Assembly: GCF_017874735.1 (NCBI RefSeq)
Contig: NZ_JAGGLV010000003.1
Coordinates: 186,001 to 250,000 of the forward strand
DNA length: 64,000 nt
Source: Paenibacillus silagei
GTDB taxonomy: Bacteria; Bacillota; Bacilli; Paenibacillales; Paenibacillaceae
Reading direction: 5' to 3'
The translations under genes and the position numbers were made by a program. The notes under the pieces were generated by a model, which was not told where the DNA came from, searched no databases, and saw only the letters and a list, made by a program, of their open reading frames with translations. Of the stretch, positions 1-7,464 are shown in pieces; within the stretch, counting starts at the first letter, position 1, and every line of letters begins with the position of its first letter.

Positions 1-203
1 CGGAAGCGGGAAGCCGCAAGCATCTCTATAAGCATCTGCTCCAGCGGATGAATGACATGCACACTACGCAGGTAATCATCGGTCAGTCCCGCAGACCCTT
101 CCTGCGCAGCTTGTTCTCCACGAGCTTCGTTCAATATCTGCTGCGGCATGCCCGGCATATGGATATGCTGATCGTGGCCGTTCATACGCAGATGATGGAA
201 TGA
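1..203 (+). CDS. KdpD-like sensor protein, C-terminal fragment (5' end outside window)
   Basis: The open frame enters from the left edge (frame from base 3) and stops at TGA 201-203. The visible 66 residues contain VIIGQSRRPFLRS followed by YLLRHARHMDMLIVAV. This resembles the end of the universal-stress (Usp) domain of KdpD, where T-x-x-V-I-G-x-S-R-R and the closing I-D-hydrophobic strand are typical. The protein ends right after this domain, so if it is KdpD it is the short form, found in many Firmicutes, that lacks the membrane segments and the histidine kinase. Such proteins are linked to potassium (Kdp) control and c-di-AMP sensing. Only the tail is visible, so another Usp-family protein is possible. 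Confidence 0.6.
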   Translation, partial: EAGSRKHLYKHLLQRMNDMHTTQVIIGQSRRPFLRSLFSTSFVQYLLRHARHMDMLIVAVHTQMME

Positions 204-300
204 ACCTGTCTGCATACGGCCCTACGGCACTGTGCGGGTAATGTACAATTTACACGGGTTTGTTCAGTAATTGACATCCTTGGCTTGGCACCATTGGCAA

Positions 301-347
301 TTGCGCAATAGAGTCCCCGCTGCTAACCTAATGAACAGATGTTCATT
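301..347 (+). promoter_or_regulatory. Candidate promoter and TetR-type operator upstream of the PanE-like gene
   Basis: A perfect inverted repeat AATGAAC-N4-GTTCATT lies at 330-347, 37 bases before the downstream start codon. Just upstream a weak -35 (TTGCGC, 301-306) and -10 (TAACCT, 324-329) are 17 bases apart, so the dyad would cover the transcription start. The arm sequence and spacing suit a TetR-family repressor. No TetR gene is present within the window. The promoter elements are weak matches; the dyad itself is certain. Confidence 0.5.
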
Positions 348-383
348 TCAATACAACTGTTTGAAGCGGAAAGGGGATACTAG

Positions 384-1325
384 ATGCGAATATTAGTGAT
401 GGGTGCAGGGGTAATAGGAAGTTATTTGGCACATGTGCTGGTACAGGGCGGGAATGAGGTCACAATACTGGCCAGAACGAAGCGGGCGGGCCAATTGCAG
501 AAGGACGGACTGGTCCTCCGGCATTATTTTCAGCGCAAAACGACTGTGGATCAGGTGAAGGTGATATCCGAACTGCGGAGGGACGATGTCTATGATCTAA
601 TCTTCGTAGTGATGAAATACAATGACTTCCCGGCGGTGCTGCCGGCGCTGGCGGACAACGAAAGTAAGAATATTGTGCTTGTCGGCAATAACGGGGATAC
701 CCGCGGGATGCAGCAGTTCTTCCAGGAGAACAGCCGGATTCCGCAGAATATTGCGTTTGGCTTCCAAATTAACGGGGGTACCCGGGAGGAAGACGGGCGT
801 GTTATCGTGGTAAGCGGTGGCGGCAAGATGGTGCTAGGCAGTCTGGAGGGTGAGGTTCCGTTCAAGCCGCTGCTTGAGGAAGCCTTCCGGAAGACGAAGT
901 ATAAGCTGGATTATTCGCAGGATATTAACGCCTGGCTCCTGAGTCACATCGTTTCAATTATTCCGGTTATGTCGGTCATTTATCTCTATGATTTTGATTT
1001 GGCAAAAGCAAGCAAAGACTCCGCCCGCTGGAAACAGGCGGTTGCTGTAATGGATGAAGGGTTCCGCGTGCTCTCCACGCTGGGCTTACCCGTTAACCCC
1101 GCCTCCCTTGTTAACGGGGCGAAGAAGCACCCGGCACTGCTCGCTCAAGGGTTGAGATTGTTACAAAAGCTGCCCTTCATGAAGCTGATCGATGGCTCTT
1201 TCAGCGAGATTGCGGCGCTCTATCAAGCCTTTGAACCTCTGATGCAGCAAGCCCGTCTGTCCACACCGGCGTGGGATGATTTCAAGCAGCAGACGATGAG
1301 AAAATATGCGCTGGAGCAGGCCTAG
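384..1325 (+). CDS. Ketopantoate-reductase-like NADP oxidoreductase (PanE/ApbA family)
   Basis: This 313-residue protein begins with a Rossmann motif GAGVIGSYLA at residues 7-16. The two-domain layout and length fit the PanE/ApbA superfamily, whose founding member reduces 2-dehydropantoate to pantoate with NADPH. The start follows a GGAAAGGGGA ribosome site. The helix that in PanE carries the catalytic lysine (W-x-K followed by an N-x-P-like turn) reads AWLLSHIVSIIPV here, with leucine in place of lysine. I therefore infer a paralogue acting on another 2-oxo or 2-hydroxy acid rather than the pantothenate enzyme. It stands alone between a TetR-like operator and a terminator, which suggests induced expression. 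Confidence 0.75.
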   Translation: MRILVMGAGVIGSYLAHVLVQGGNEVTILARTKRAGQLQKDGLVLRHYFQRKTTVDQVKVISELRRDDVYDLIFVVMKYNDFPAVLPALADNESKNIVLVGNNGDTRGMQQFFQENSRIPQNIAFGFQINGGTREEDGRVIVVSGGGKMVLGSLEGEVPFKPLLEEAFRKTKYKLDYSQDINAWLLSHIVSIIPVMSVIYLYDFDLAKASKDSARWKQAVAVMDEGFRVLSTLGLPVNPASLVNGAKKHPALLAQGLRLLQKLPFMKLIDGSFSEIAALYQAFEPLMQQARLSTPAWDDFKQQTMRKYALEQA

Positions 1326-1382
1326 GATGAACGAGTGCACGGAATACAGATGAACATATGAACAGATCAGTTCCTCCAAAAG

Positions 1383-1430
1383 AACAGCTCAGGAAGCTCC
1401 GCTAAGGCGGAGTTTGCTGGGCTGTTTTTG
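1383..1430 (+). terminator. Rho-independent terminator after the PanE-like gene
   Basis: Outer arms AACAGC and GCTGTT enclose an inner perfect stem CTCCGC/GCGGAG (1397-1402 with 1407-1412), followed by a T run at 1425-1429. It lies 58 bases after the stop codon. Confidence 0.75.
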
Positions 1431-1464
1431 CTAATTAAGTAAATCACTATGGTTTTCTTATGTG

Positions 1465-1646
1465 TATGCCAAAAACCACATACAATGTGCAGGTACGAGG
1501 GCGCCGGGCCCAATGCTATGCTAAAAACCACACACATTACGCAGGTACGAGGGCGCCCGGGCCCAATGTATGCTAAAAACCACACACAATATGCTGGTAC
1601 GAGGGAGCCCGGGCCCAATGTATGCTAAAAACCGCATACAATGTGT
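1465..1646. repeat. Intergenic tandem array, 52-bp period, 3.5 units
   Basis: Units begin at 1465, 1517, 1569 and 1621, exactly 52 bases apart; the last is partial. Each unit opens with TATGCTAAAAACCACA and continues into GGTACGAGGG plus a G/C-rich palindromic segment around GCCCGGGCCC. In the first unit TGTATG and CATACA can pair around an A-rich loop. No coding sense is apparent. The same period and A-rich loop recur in unrelated-looking arrays elsewhere in the window. Confidence 0.9.
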
Positions 1647-1784
1647 CAGCCTGAAGTTGTGTGAGCATGCTGCTGCCCAAAAGGAGCAAATGAGCGGCAG
1701 CCAGTGCAGCAACATTTTCCCATGAATTCGCCAGATGCCGCTATCAACATAACATACATAATGTTCCATTCTAGTTATAAAGTC

Positions 1785-1814
1785 TTGTAATTTAACGTGC
1801 TAAAGAGATATGCT
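1785..1814 (+). promoter_or_regulatory. Possible promoter of the nitroreductase gene
   Basis: TTGTAA at 1785-1790 and TATGCT at 1809-1814 are separated by 18 bases, about 45 bases before the start codon. The match is moderate. Confidence 0.35.
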
Positions 1815-1858
1815 TATTACCATGTGGATACAAATACAACAGAAGGAGTGGACTAACT

Positions 1859-2344
1859 ATGACTATTATCGATACGATTCAAACGAGAAGAACGATCAAA
1901 GCCTTCCGGCCAGACCCGATTAAGGAGGAGGAGCTGAATACTTGGCTGGAGGCTGCCAGCTATGCTCCGAACCACCGGATGAATGAGCCGTGGGAGCTGT
2001 TGTTCATTGGGCCGCAGACCCGTGCAGCGCTGAACCATAAGACTGATTTTGGCGGTGCTCCGGTGCTGATTGGAGTCTTATCCAAATCTGCCGCTACCAC
2101 AATGGAACGTGAAGAAAACATCATGGCCGTGTCCTGCTATATCCAGAATTTCATGCTGGCAGCCCATGAGGCAGGAGCTGGCGTGTTCTGGTCGTCACTC
2201 GGCGGTACAGCCAAGGGCCGTGAGGTGCTAGGCGTTCCTGAAGAGCAGGATGTTATTGCGGTGCTTGCCGTAGGGTATCCTTCGGAAGTGCCTGCTGCCA
2301 AGCAGCGAACGCCAATGACTGATAAAATCACATATTTACCCTAA
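1859..2344 (+). CDS. Nitroreductase family protein
   Basis: The 161-residue product starts with DTIQTRRTIKAFRPDPI, the FMN-phosphate-binding R-R-[ST]-[IV]-[RK]-x-[FY] motif that opens nitroreductase-fold proteins, and later has the YAPNHRMNEPWELLFI segment. These flavoenzymes reduce nitro groups, quinones or other electrophiles with NAD(P)H. It is shorter than the usual 190-220 residues; the substrate lid region is compact, as in the small YdjA-like subgroup. A clear AAGGAGTGG ribosome site precedes the ATG. The gene is the first of a co-directional run with the ABC exporter, but a 44-base gap separates them, so joint transcription is only likely. The substrate cannot be told from sequence. 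Confidence 0.85.
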   Translation: MTIIDTIQTRRTIKAFRPDPIKEEELNTWLEAASYAPNHRMNEPWELLFIGPQTRAALNHKTDFGGAPVLIGVLSKSAATTMEREENIMAVSCYIQNFMLAAHEAGAGVFWSSLGGTAKGREVLGVPEEQDVIAVLAVGYPSEVPAAKQRTPMTDKITYLP

Positions 2345-2388
2345 ACGGACGAACGGATGCGACGACTGATGAGATGAAGGTGAACTGA

Positions 2389-4134
2389 ATGTGGAAGCTC
2401 AGGGGCTTCATGAAGCCGTACGCCCTCTGGAGCGTGCTTGCCCCGCTGTTAATGGTAGTTGAAGTAGTGATGGACCTGCTGCAGCCTGCACTTATGGCCA
2501 GTATTGTGGATAAAGGCCTGATGAAGAATGATTTATCGCATATCCTTTCAACAGGAGGAATGATGATTGGAATCTCTATCATCGGGATGACTGGGGGTGT
2601 GGGCTGTGCGATATGTGCAAGTATCGCCTCACAGAATTTCGGGAATGATCTGCGCATCAAGCTGTTTGAGCATATCCAGACCTTCTCGAACCGCAATCTG
2701 GATCGGCTGAAGACCGGCTCGCTGATCACCCGGCTGACGAACGATGTCGTGCAGCTCCAGACCTTCGTGCAGATGATTCTGCGGAGCTTCGTGCGGTCAC
2801 CGCTGCTGCTGATCGGCAGTCTGGTCATGGCGGTCCGGATCAGCCCGTCCCTGGCGCTGATCCTGCTGGGTGCGGTTCCGCTGCTGTTCATCCTGCTGTT
2901 TGTGCTGATCCGGCTCTCTTTTCCGTTATTTGCCCGGATGCAGGAGAAGCTGGATGGGGTGAGCAATGTACTGCAGGAGAATCTCACCGGCATTCGTGTA
3001 ATCAAAGCCTTCGTCCGTGGAGACCATGAGCAGAAGCGCTTCGATACCGCCAATACCGGCTATACGGATACCGGAATCCGGGCGATCCGTCTGATGGCGC
3101 TGAATATGCCGCTTATGATGCTGATTCTGAATGCCAGCATTATTGCCGTGCTCTGGTTCGGGGGCCTACAGAACTGGAACGGGGCGCTGCCCGTTGGTGA
3201 ACTAATTGCCTTCATTAACTATGTTACTCAATTGCTCATGTCGATGATGATGCTGAGCACGATGCTTGCCTTCGTATCACGGGCTAAGGTATCGGGGGAC
3301 CGTGTGAATGAAGTATTCGCCGCCACAAGTGAAATTACCGAAGCGCCTGCGGCGGACCAAGCAGCCATTACGCTCGGACGGATTGAGTTCAGCAAGGTCT
3401 CCTTCGCCTATAACCGCGGGGATGAGAATCTTGTGCTGGAGGATATCAGCTTTGCAGCCAGCCCTGGGGAGACGATCGCTATTCTGGGGGCTACCGGAGC
3501 AGGGAAGTCTACCCTGGTTAGTCTGATTCCAAGATTCTATGAGGTCTTGTCCGGTGCCGTTTTGATCGACGGAACAGACATCCGGGAGATTAGCCTGGAG
3601 CATCTGCGGAGCCGGATCGGCTTCGTAATGCAGCAGTCCCTGCTGTTCAGCGGCAGTATCAGGGATAATATCCGTTACGGACGGCCGGAAGCAACAGATG
3701 AAGAAGTGGAGCAGGCGGCTGTGGCCGCAGAAGCACATGGATTCATTACAGCTATGCCGCAAGGCTACGACACGCAGCTCGGACAACGCGGGGTGAACCT
3801 GTCAGGCGGACAAAAGCAGCGTCTGTCCATTGCACGCGCGCTGTTAATTAAGCCAGCCATTCTGATCCTGGATGACAGCACCAGCGCTCTGGATGCAGTT
3901 ACCGAAGCAAGCATCCGCCTGCTGCTGAAGACGGAGCTTCAGGACTCTACTGTCGTTATGATTGCCCAGCGGGTGTCTTCCATTATAGATGCCGACCGGA
4001 TCTTGATTCTGGAGAACGGCCGGATCGCCGCACAGGGTACGCATACCGAGCTGATGGCAGGCAGCGAGATCTACCGGGACATCCGTCACTCCCAGTTGAA
4101 GGAAGAGGAGGAGCCCTATGTCCAGTCAACGTAA
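2389..4134 (+). CDS. Heterodimeric ABC exporter, subunit with degenerate Walker B (BmrC/YheI-like)
   Basis: A 581-residue half-transporter: six transmembrane helices in residues 1-310 and a nucleotide-binding domain in 340-570. Walker A is GATGAGKS (367-374), the signature LSGGQ (471-475) is canonical, but Walker B ends in DD (495-496), so the catalytic glutamate is aspartate. The neighbour has the complementary defect (LSHGQ signature with a normal DE). In BmrCD, LmrCD and TM287/288-type heterodimers one ATP site is degenerate in just this way, so the two genes very likely encode one exporter. Such pumps expel drugs or other amphipathic compounds. The gene overlaps the next by 17 bases, consistent with coupled translation. 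Confidence 0.9.
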   Translation: MWKLRGFMKPYALWSVLAPLLMVVEVVMDLLQPALMASIVDKGLMKNDLSHILSTGGMMIGISIIGMTGGVGCAICASIASQNFGNDLRIKLFEHIQTFSNRNLDRLKTGSLITRLTNDVVQLQTFVQMILRSFVRSPLLLIGSLVMAVRISPSLALILLGAVPLLFILLFVLIRLSFPLFARMQEKLDGVSNVLQENLTGIRVIKAFVRGDHEQKRFDTANTGYTDTGIRAIRLMALNMPLMMLILNASIIAVLWFGGLQNWNGALPVGELIAFINYVTQLLMSMMMLSTMLAFVSRAKVSGDRVNEVFAATSEITEAPAADQAAITLGRIEFSKVSFAYNRGDENLVLEDISFAASPGETIAILGATGAGKSTLVSLIPRFYEVLSGAVLIDGTDIREISLEHLRSRIGFVMQQSLLFSGSIRDNIRYGRPEATDEEVEQAAVAAEAHGFITAMPQGYDTQLGQRGVNLSGGQKQRLSIARALLIKPAILILDDSTSALDAVTEASIRLLLKTELQDSTVVMIAQRVSSIIDADRILILENGRIAAQGTHTELMAGSEIYRDIRHSQLKEEEEPYVQST

Positions 4135-5959
4135 AGGGGAGCAGGCTCACGGCGGACCTGGAGTGTTAGGCGGCGGGCCTCCCGGCCGGGTTGGCGTAGT
4201 ACCCAAGGTACGTCCGAAGAATAGCAAGGCAACGATCCTCCGCATCTGGTCCTATCTGAACCGTCAGCGGACAGGGCTGATTATGGTCTATGTATTCACG
4301 ATTCTGAATGCTGTCCTCGCCCTGATCGGACCCTATCTGTTAGGAAAAGCTATTGATACCGCGATCCTCCCGCAGGATTATAGTCTGCTGGTCCGGTTCT
4401 GTCTCCTTCTGGGCGGCATTTATCTGCTGGGCAGCGCCGTCTCGTGGGTCCAGGCTTATGTGATGACCTCCGTCTCCCAGCGCACGGTGTACGAGCTGCG
4501 GCGGGACCTGTTCGCCAAATACCAGGAGCTGCCGGTCAGCTTCTTCGATACCCATGCTAACGGTGAGCTAATGAGCCGTGCAACCAATGACATTGACAAC
4601 GTCTCCAACTCCCTGAATCAGAGTGTAACCCAGCTGCTGAACAGTCTGATTACACTTAGCGGCTCTCTGGTCATTATGCTGATGCTGAATGTGCCGTTGA
4701 CTGGAGTTGCTCTGGTAACCATTCCGCTGGTCGTGCTGGCTAGCCGCCGGATTACCGGCTTAAGCCGGATCTACTTCAAGGATCAGCAGCAGCATCTGGG
4801 TGAGCTGAACGGCTTCATTGAAGAAGCGGTCAGCGGCCAGAAGGTGATTAAGCAATACCGCAGAGAACAGGCGGAGGTCACCAGATTCCGCGGAATAAGC
4901 GGGGAGCTTAACCAAGCTAGCATTAAGGCGCAGATCGTATCCGGCCTGGTAGGACCAGTAATGAACCTGATTAACAATCTGAACTTCGCGCTGATTGCCG
5001 GAATTGGCGGCTGGATGGCTTATCATGAGCTGGTTACCGTGGGGGTCATCGTCAGTATGCTGAATTATGCCAAGCAGTTCGGCCGCCCCATCTCCGACCT
5101 TGCGAACCAGTATAATCTGATCCAATCGGCAATCGCCGGAGCGGAGCGCGTATTTGAAGTGATGGATATGTCCTCCGAGTACAGCGGGGAGCAGCCTCAG
5201 GATCTGGAGCGGATTCGCGGGGAAGTTGTTTTCCGGGATGTAGTGTTCGGCTATAAGCCGGGCGCGCCTATTCTGAACGGTGTAAGCTTCACCGCACAGC
5301 CAGGCGAGACGATCGCCCTGGTCGGGCCGACCGGAGCGGGGAAGACGACCATTGTCAACCTGCTGACGCGCTTCTATGAAGTGAGCGGCGGTGAGGTGCT
5401 GATCGACGGCAGGGATATCCGGGAGCTGGGTAAAAACGAGCTGCGCCGCCAGCTCGGCATGGTGCTGCAGGACGCCCATGTCTTCTCGGGGACCATACGT
5501 GAGAATATCCGGTTCGGCCGTCTGGAGGCCACGGACCGTGAAGTGGAAGAGGCGGCCAATCTAGCCAACGTCAGCGGCTTCATAGCGCGAATGCCGCAGG
5601 GGTACGACACGCTGCTGGGCACGGACGGGACCACCTTGAGCCACGGCCAGCGCCAGCTGTTGACCATTGCCCGCGCCATCCTGGCCGATCCGGCCATCCT
5701 CATTCTGGATGAGGCAACGAGCAGTGTGGATACCCGGACAGAGATGCATATTCAGCAGGCTATGCGGACACTGATGAAGGGCCGCACCAGCTTCGTGATC
5801 GCCCACCGGCTCAGTACCATTCAGGATGCTGACCGGATTCTGGTCATCCAAGGCGGACAGATCGCCGAGCAGGGAAGCCACAGCCAGCTCCTTGCGCTGC
5901 AAGGGATATATGCCGAGCTGTATAACAGCCAGTTTAAGCAAGCCTTTGAAGCCGGGTAA
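4118..5959 (+). CDS. Heterodimeric ABC exporter, subunit with non-canonical signature (BmrD/YheH-like)
   Basis: The 613-residue partner of the preceding gene. It has an N-terminal tail rich in Gly, Pro and Lys of about 40 residues, then six membrane helices and an ATPase domain with Walker A GPTGAGKT (403-410), signature LSHGQ (507-511) and Walker B with a catalytic glutamate (D531-E532). In the assembled dimer the altered signature faces the Walker A/B of the first subunit, so both defects fall in one composite ATP site and the second stays fully active. The glycine-rich tail matches BmrD/LmrD-like proteins. The start follows GAAGAGGAGG inside the upstream gene. A terminator lies about 50 bases downstream. 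Confidence 0.9.
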   Translation: MSSQRKGEQAHGGPGVLGGGPPGRVGVVPKVRPKNSKATILRIWSYLNRQRTGLIMVYVFTILNAVLALIGPYLLGKAIDTAILPQDYSLLVRFCLLLGGIYLLGSAVSWVQAYVMTSVSQRTVYELRRDLFAKYQELPVSFFDTHANGELMSRATNDIDNVSNSLNQSVTQLLNSLITLSGSLVIMLMLNVPLTGVALVTIPLVVLASRRITGLSRIYFKDQQQHLGELNGFIEEAVSGQKVIKQYRREQAEVTRFRGISGELNQASIKAQIVSGLVGPVMNLINNLNFALIAGIGGWMAYHELVTVGVIVSMLNYAKQFGRPISDLANQYNLIQSAIAGAERVFEVMDMSSEYSGEQPQDLERIRGEVVFRDVVFGYKPGAPILNGVSFTAQPGETIALVGPTGAGKTTIVNLLTRFYEVSGGEVLIDGRDIRELGKNELRRQLGMVLQDAHVFSGTIRENIRFGRLEATDREVEEAANLANVSGFIARMPQGYDTLLGTDGTTLSHGQRQLLTIARAILADPAILILDEATSSVDTRTEMHIQQAMRTLMKGRTSFVIAHRLSTIQDADRILVIQGGQIAEQGSHSQLLALQGIYAELYNSQFKQAFEAG

Positions 5960-6007
5960 CTAAGGCGGCGAATGCCGAATATTGTATCTTAAAGTTATAA
6001 TTACAGG

Positions 6008-6057
6008 AAAACAGCGATCCTCCGTTTATAAGAGAATTGCTGTTTTTCATTTTTTTA
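6008..6057 (+). terminator. Terminator after the ABC exporter operon
   Basis: Perfect arms AAAACAGC (6008-6015) and GCTGTTTT (6039-6046) run into a long T-rich tract (6043-6057). The loop is long (23 bases), but the T tract is strong. Confidence 0.7.
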
Positions 6058-6133
6058 CTCCAGCCGCTATTGAATTTGTGACCGTTCACGGTATCGCTTT
6101 CTTTCGAATGTTCATATTATTGGTTACAAAGTG

Positions 6134-6350
6134 CAACAATGCACCTTATCCAGCACCGCACAGATGGAATTCCTGCACAAAATACAACAATGCGCATGAT
6201 CCAGCACCGCGCTGATGGAATTCCTGCACTAATTACAACAATCTGCGCTCCTCAGCTGTGAATCTAACCGAATTCCTGCAATAAATACAACAATGTGCAT
6301 GATCTGAGCTCAAACGAACGGAGTTCCTGCAAAAAGTACAACATTTATAT
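6134..6350. repeat. Intergenic tandem array, 51-52-bp period, five units
   Basis: The motif CAACAAT (the last copy is CAACATT) begins at 6134, 6185, 6236, 6288 and 6339, giving spacings of 51, 51, 52 and 51. Each unit also carries GAATTCCTGCA or a one-base variant about 33 bases later, and TGCA and its complement can pair across the A-rich AAATACAACAATG segment. The units differ by substitutions rather than length changes, as expected of old tandem copies. Nothing convincing is encoded. Confidence 0.85.
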
Positions 6351-6360
6351 TCAGTGAAGT

Positions 6361-6402
6361 GTTCAGTAGGCGTTCAGTGGGGCGTTCATTGAGGCGTTCA
6401 GT
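6361..6402 (+). repeat. Four short direct repeats GTTCAGT, 11-12 bp apart
   Basis: GTTCAGT occurs at 6361, 6372 and 6396, with GTTCATT at 6384. Spacing of 11-12 bases is about one helical turn, as in binding sites of OmpR-type response regulators. They sit about 380 bases upstream of an OmpR-type regulator gene. The regulatory role is inference. Confidence 0.45.
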
Positions 6403-6489
6403 GCGGCTATTTCTTTTTCAGATTTGTGTTGCATGAGAACACTAATCTCTTTCAGTATGTTTTAAGTGCATTCGCACCCTACATTCAAA

Positions 6490-6625
6490 CAGCGGAGCGG
6501 ACGGAACGACCCGCGTAAAAGCGGAGCGTTCGCCTTTGTGTGCGGATTTTCACCGATTAGGTAAAAATAATAAAAATCTGGACACAACAGCGATTGTAAC
6601 AACGTTCCGTTTGCGCAGCGTTCAC
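6490..6625 (+). repeat. Dispersed structured repeat element, copy C (diverged)
   Basis: This stretch follows the same order of blocks as the better conserved copies near 25.9 and 59.5 kb: an AGCGGAG start, a G/C-rich hairpin, CGCCTTTGTGT, then an arm GCGGATTTT that can pair with AAAATCTGG some 25 bases on, then ACAACAGCG. The base changes in the arms keep the pairing (with G-T wobble). It ends about 160 bases before the response-regulator start. Confidence 0.65.
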
Positions 6626-6783
6626 CCGAGCTAAGACGTATATCATACTCAAAACCAAGGGTCTCCCAAGTAACTGCACCATATATTTCGGCTTATTATC
6701 AGCCAATTTCACAACAGGACACATAAAGGACATAACACTCGACTATGCTGAGAGGTATAAACGGGTTGAAAGCAGGGAGTACA

Positions 6784-7464
6784 TTGAAGAAAAAGTTACT
6801 GCTTGTCGAAGACGAGCTGCGTATCCGTGAGCTGGTGTCGGATTACTTCATACAGGACGGCTGGGAGGTGCGCGAAGCCGATAATGGGCAGGACGCGCTC
6901 CTGTGGTTCGATTCGCTTGAGCCGGATCTGCTGATTCTGGATATTATGATGCCCAAAATGGACGGATTTCAGGTATGCCGGGAGATCCGCAAGAAATCGG
7001 CGACCCCGATTATTCTGCTGACCGCCAAATCCGCCGATGACGACAAAATACACGGCTTCGAGCTGGGCGCCGATGATTATGTAACCAAGCCGTTCAGTCC
7101 CAAGGTGCTGGTGGCTCGGGCTGCCGCGTTGATGAAACGGGTTGAAGGCGCACATCAGCCAGAATCCGGGGTAGTGAGATTCGGCTCAGCCATCTTCAAC
7201 ACCATGGCGCACCGTCTAGAGGTGGAAGGCGCCGATGTCGAGCTAACCCCGAAGGAATATGATCTCCTGTGGCTGCTGATCCGCAACAAGGGCCATGTGG
7301 TCTCGCGGGATACCATCCTCAGCCGGGTGTGGGGAATTGAATTCGAGGGGGACTCCCGGGTCGTGGACAGCCATATCAAGAAACTGCGCAGCAAGCTGGG
7401 GTATGAATCCCGACACATTCGAACAGTGATTGGAACCGGCTACAGATTCGAGGATGAAGAATGA
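6784..7464 (+). CDS. OmpR-family response regulator
   Basis: A 226-residue regulator: receiver domain with acidic pair ED near residues 9-10, phosphoacceptor D53 (in LLILDIMMP), T in LLTAKS and K in VTKPFSP; then a winged-helix DNA-binding domain ending VIGTGYRFE. I choose TTG 6784 (LKKKLLLVEDE, read as M) because GCAGGGAG sits 5-10 bases before it; the first ATG at 6745 would add 13 unlikely residues and lacks a good ribosome site. It overlaps the kinase gene by 4 bases, a standard coupled pair. Target genes are unknown; the adjoining pssA and dedA-like genes are candidates. Confidence 0.9.
   Translation: MKKKLLLVEDELRIRELVSDYFIQDGWEVREADNGQDALLWFDSLEPDLLILDIMMPKMDGFQVCREIRKKSATPIILLTAKSADDDKIHGFELGADDYVTKPFSPKVLVARAAALMKRVEGAHQPESGVVRFGSAIFNTMAHRLEVEGADVELTPKEYDLLWLLIRNKGHVVSRDTILSRVWGIEFEGDSRVVDSHIKKLRSKLGYESRHIRTVIGTGYRFEDEE

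Noticed and set aside
5982..6215. A 77-codon open frame after the ABC exporter
   Set aside because: It starts in the exporter terminator and continues into the 51-bp array, has no ribosome site and gives a low-complexity product.
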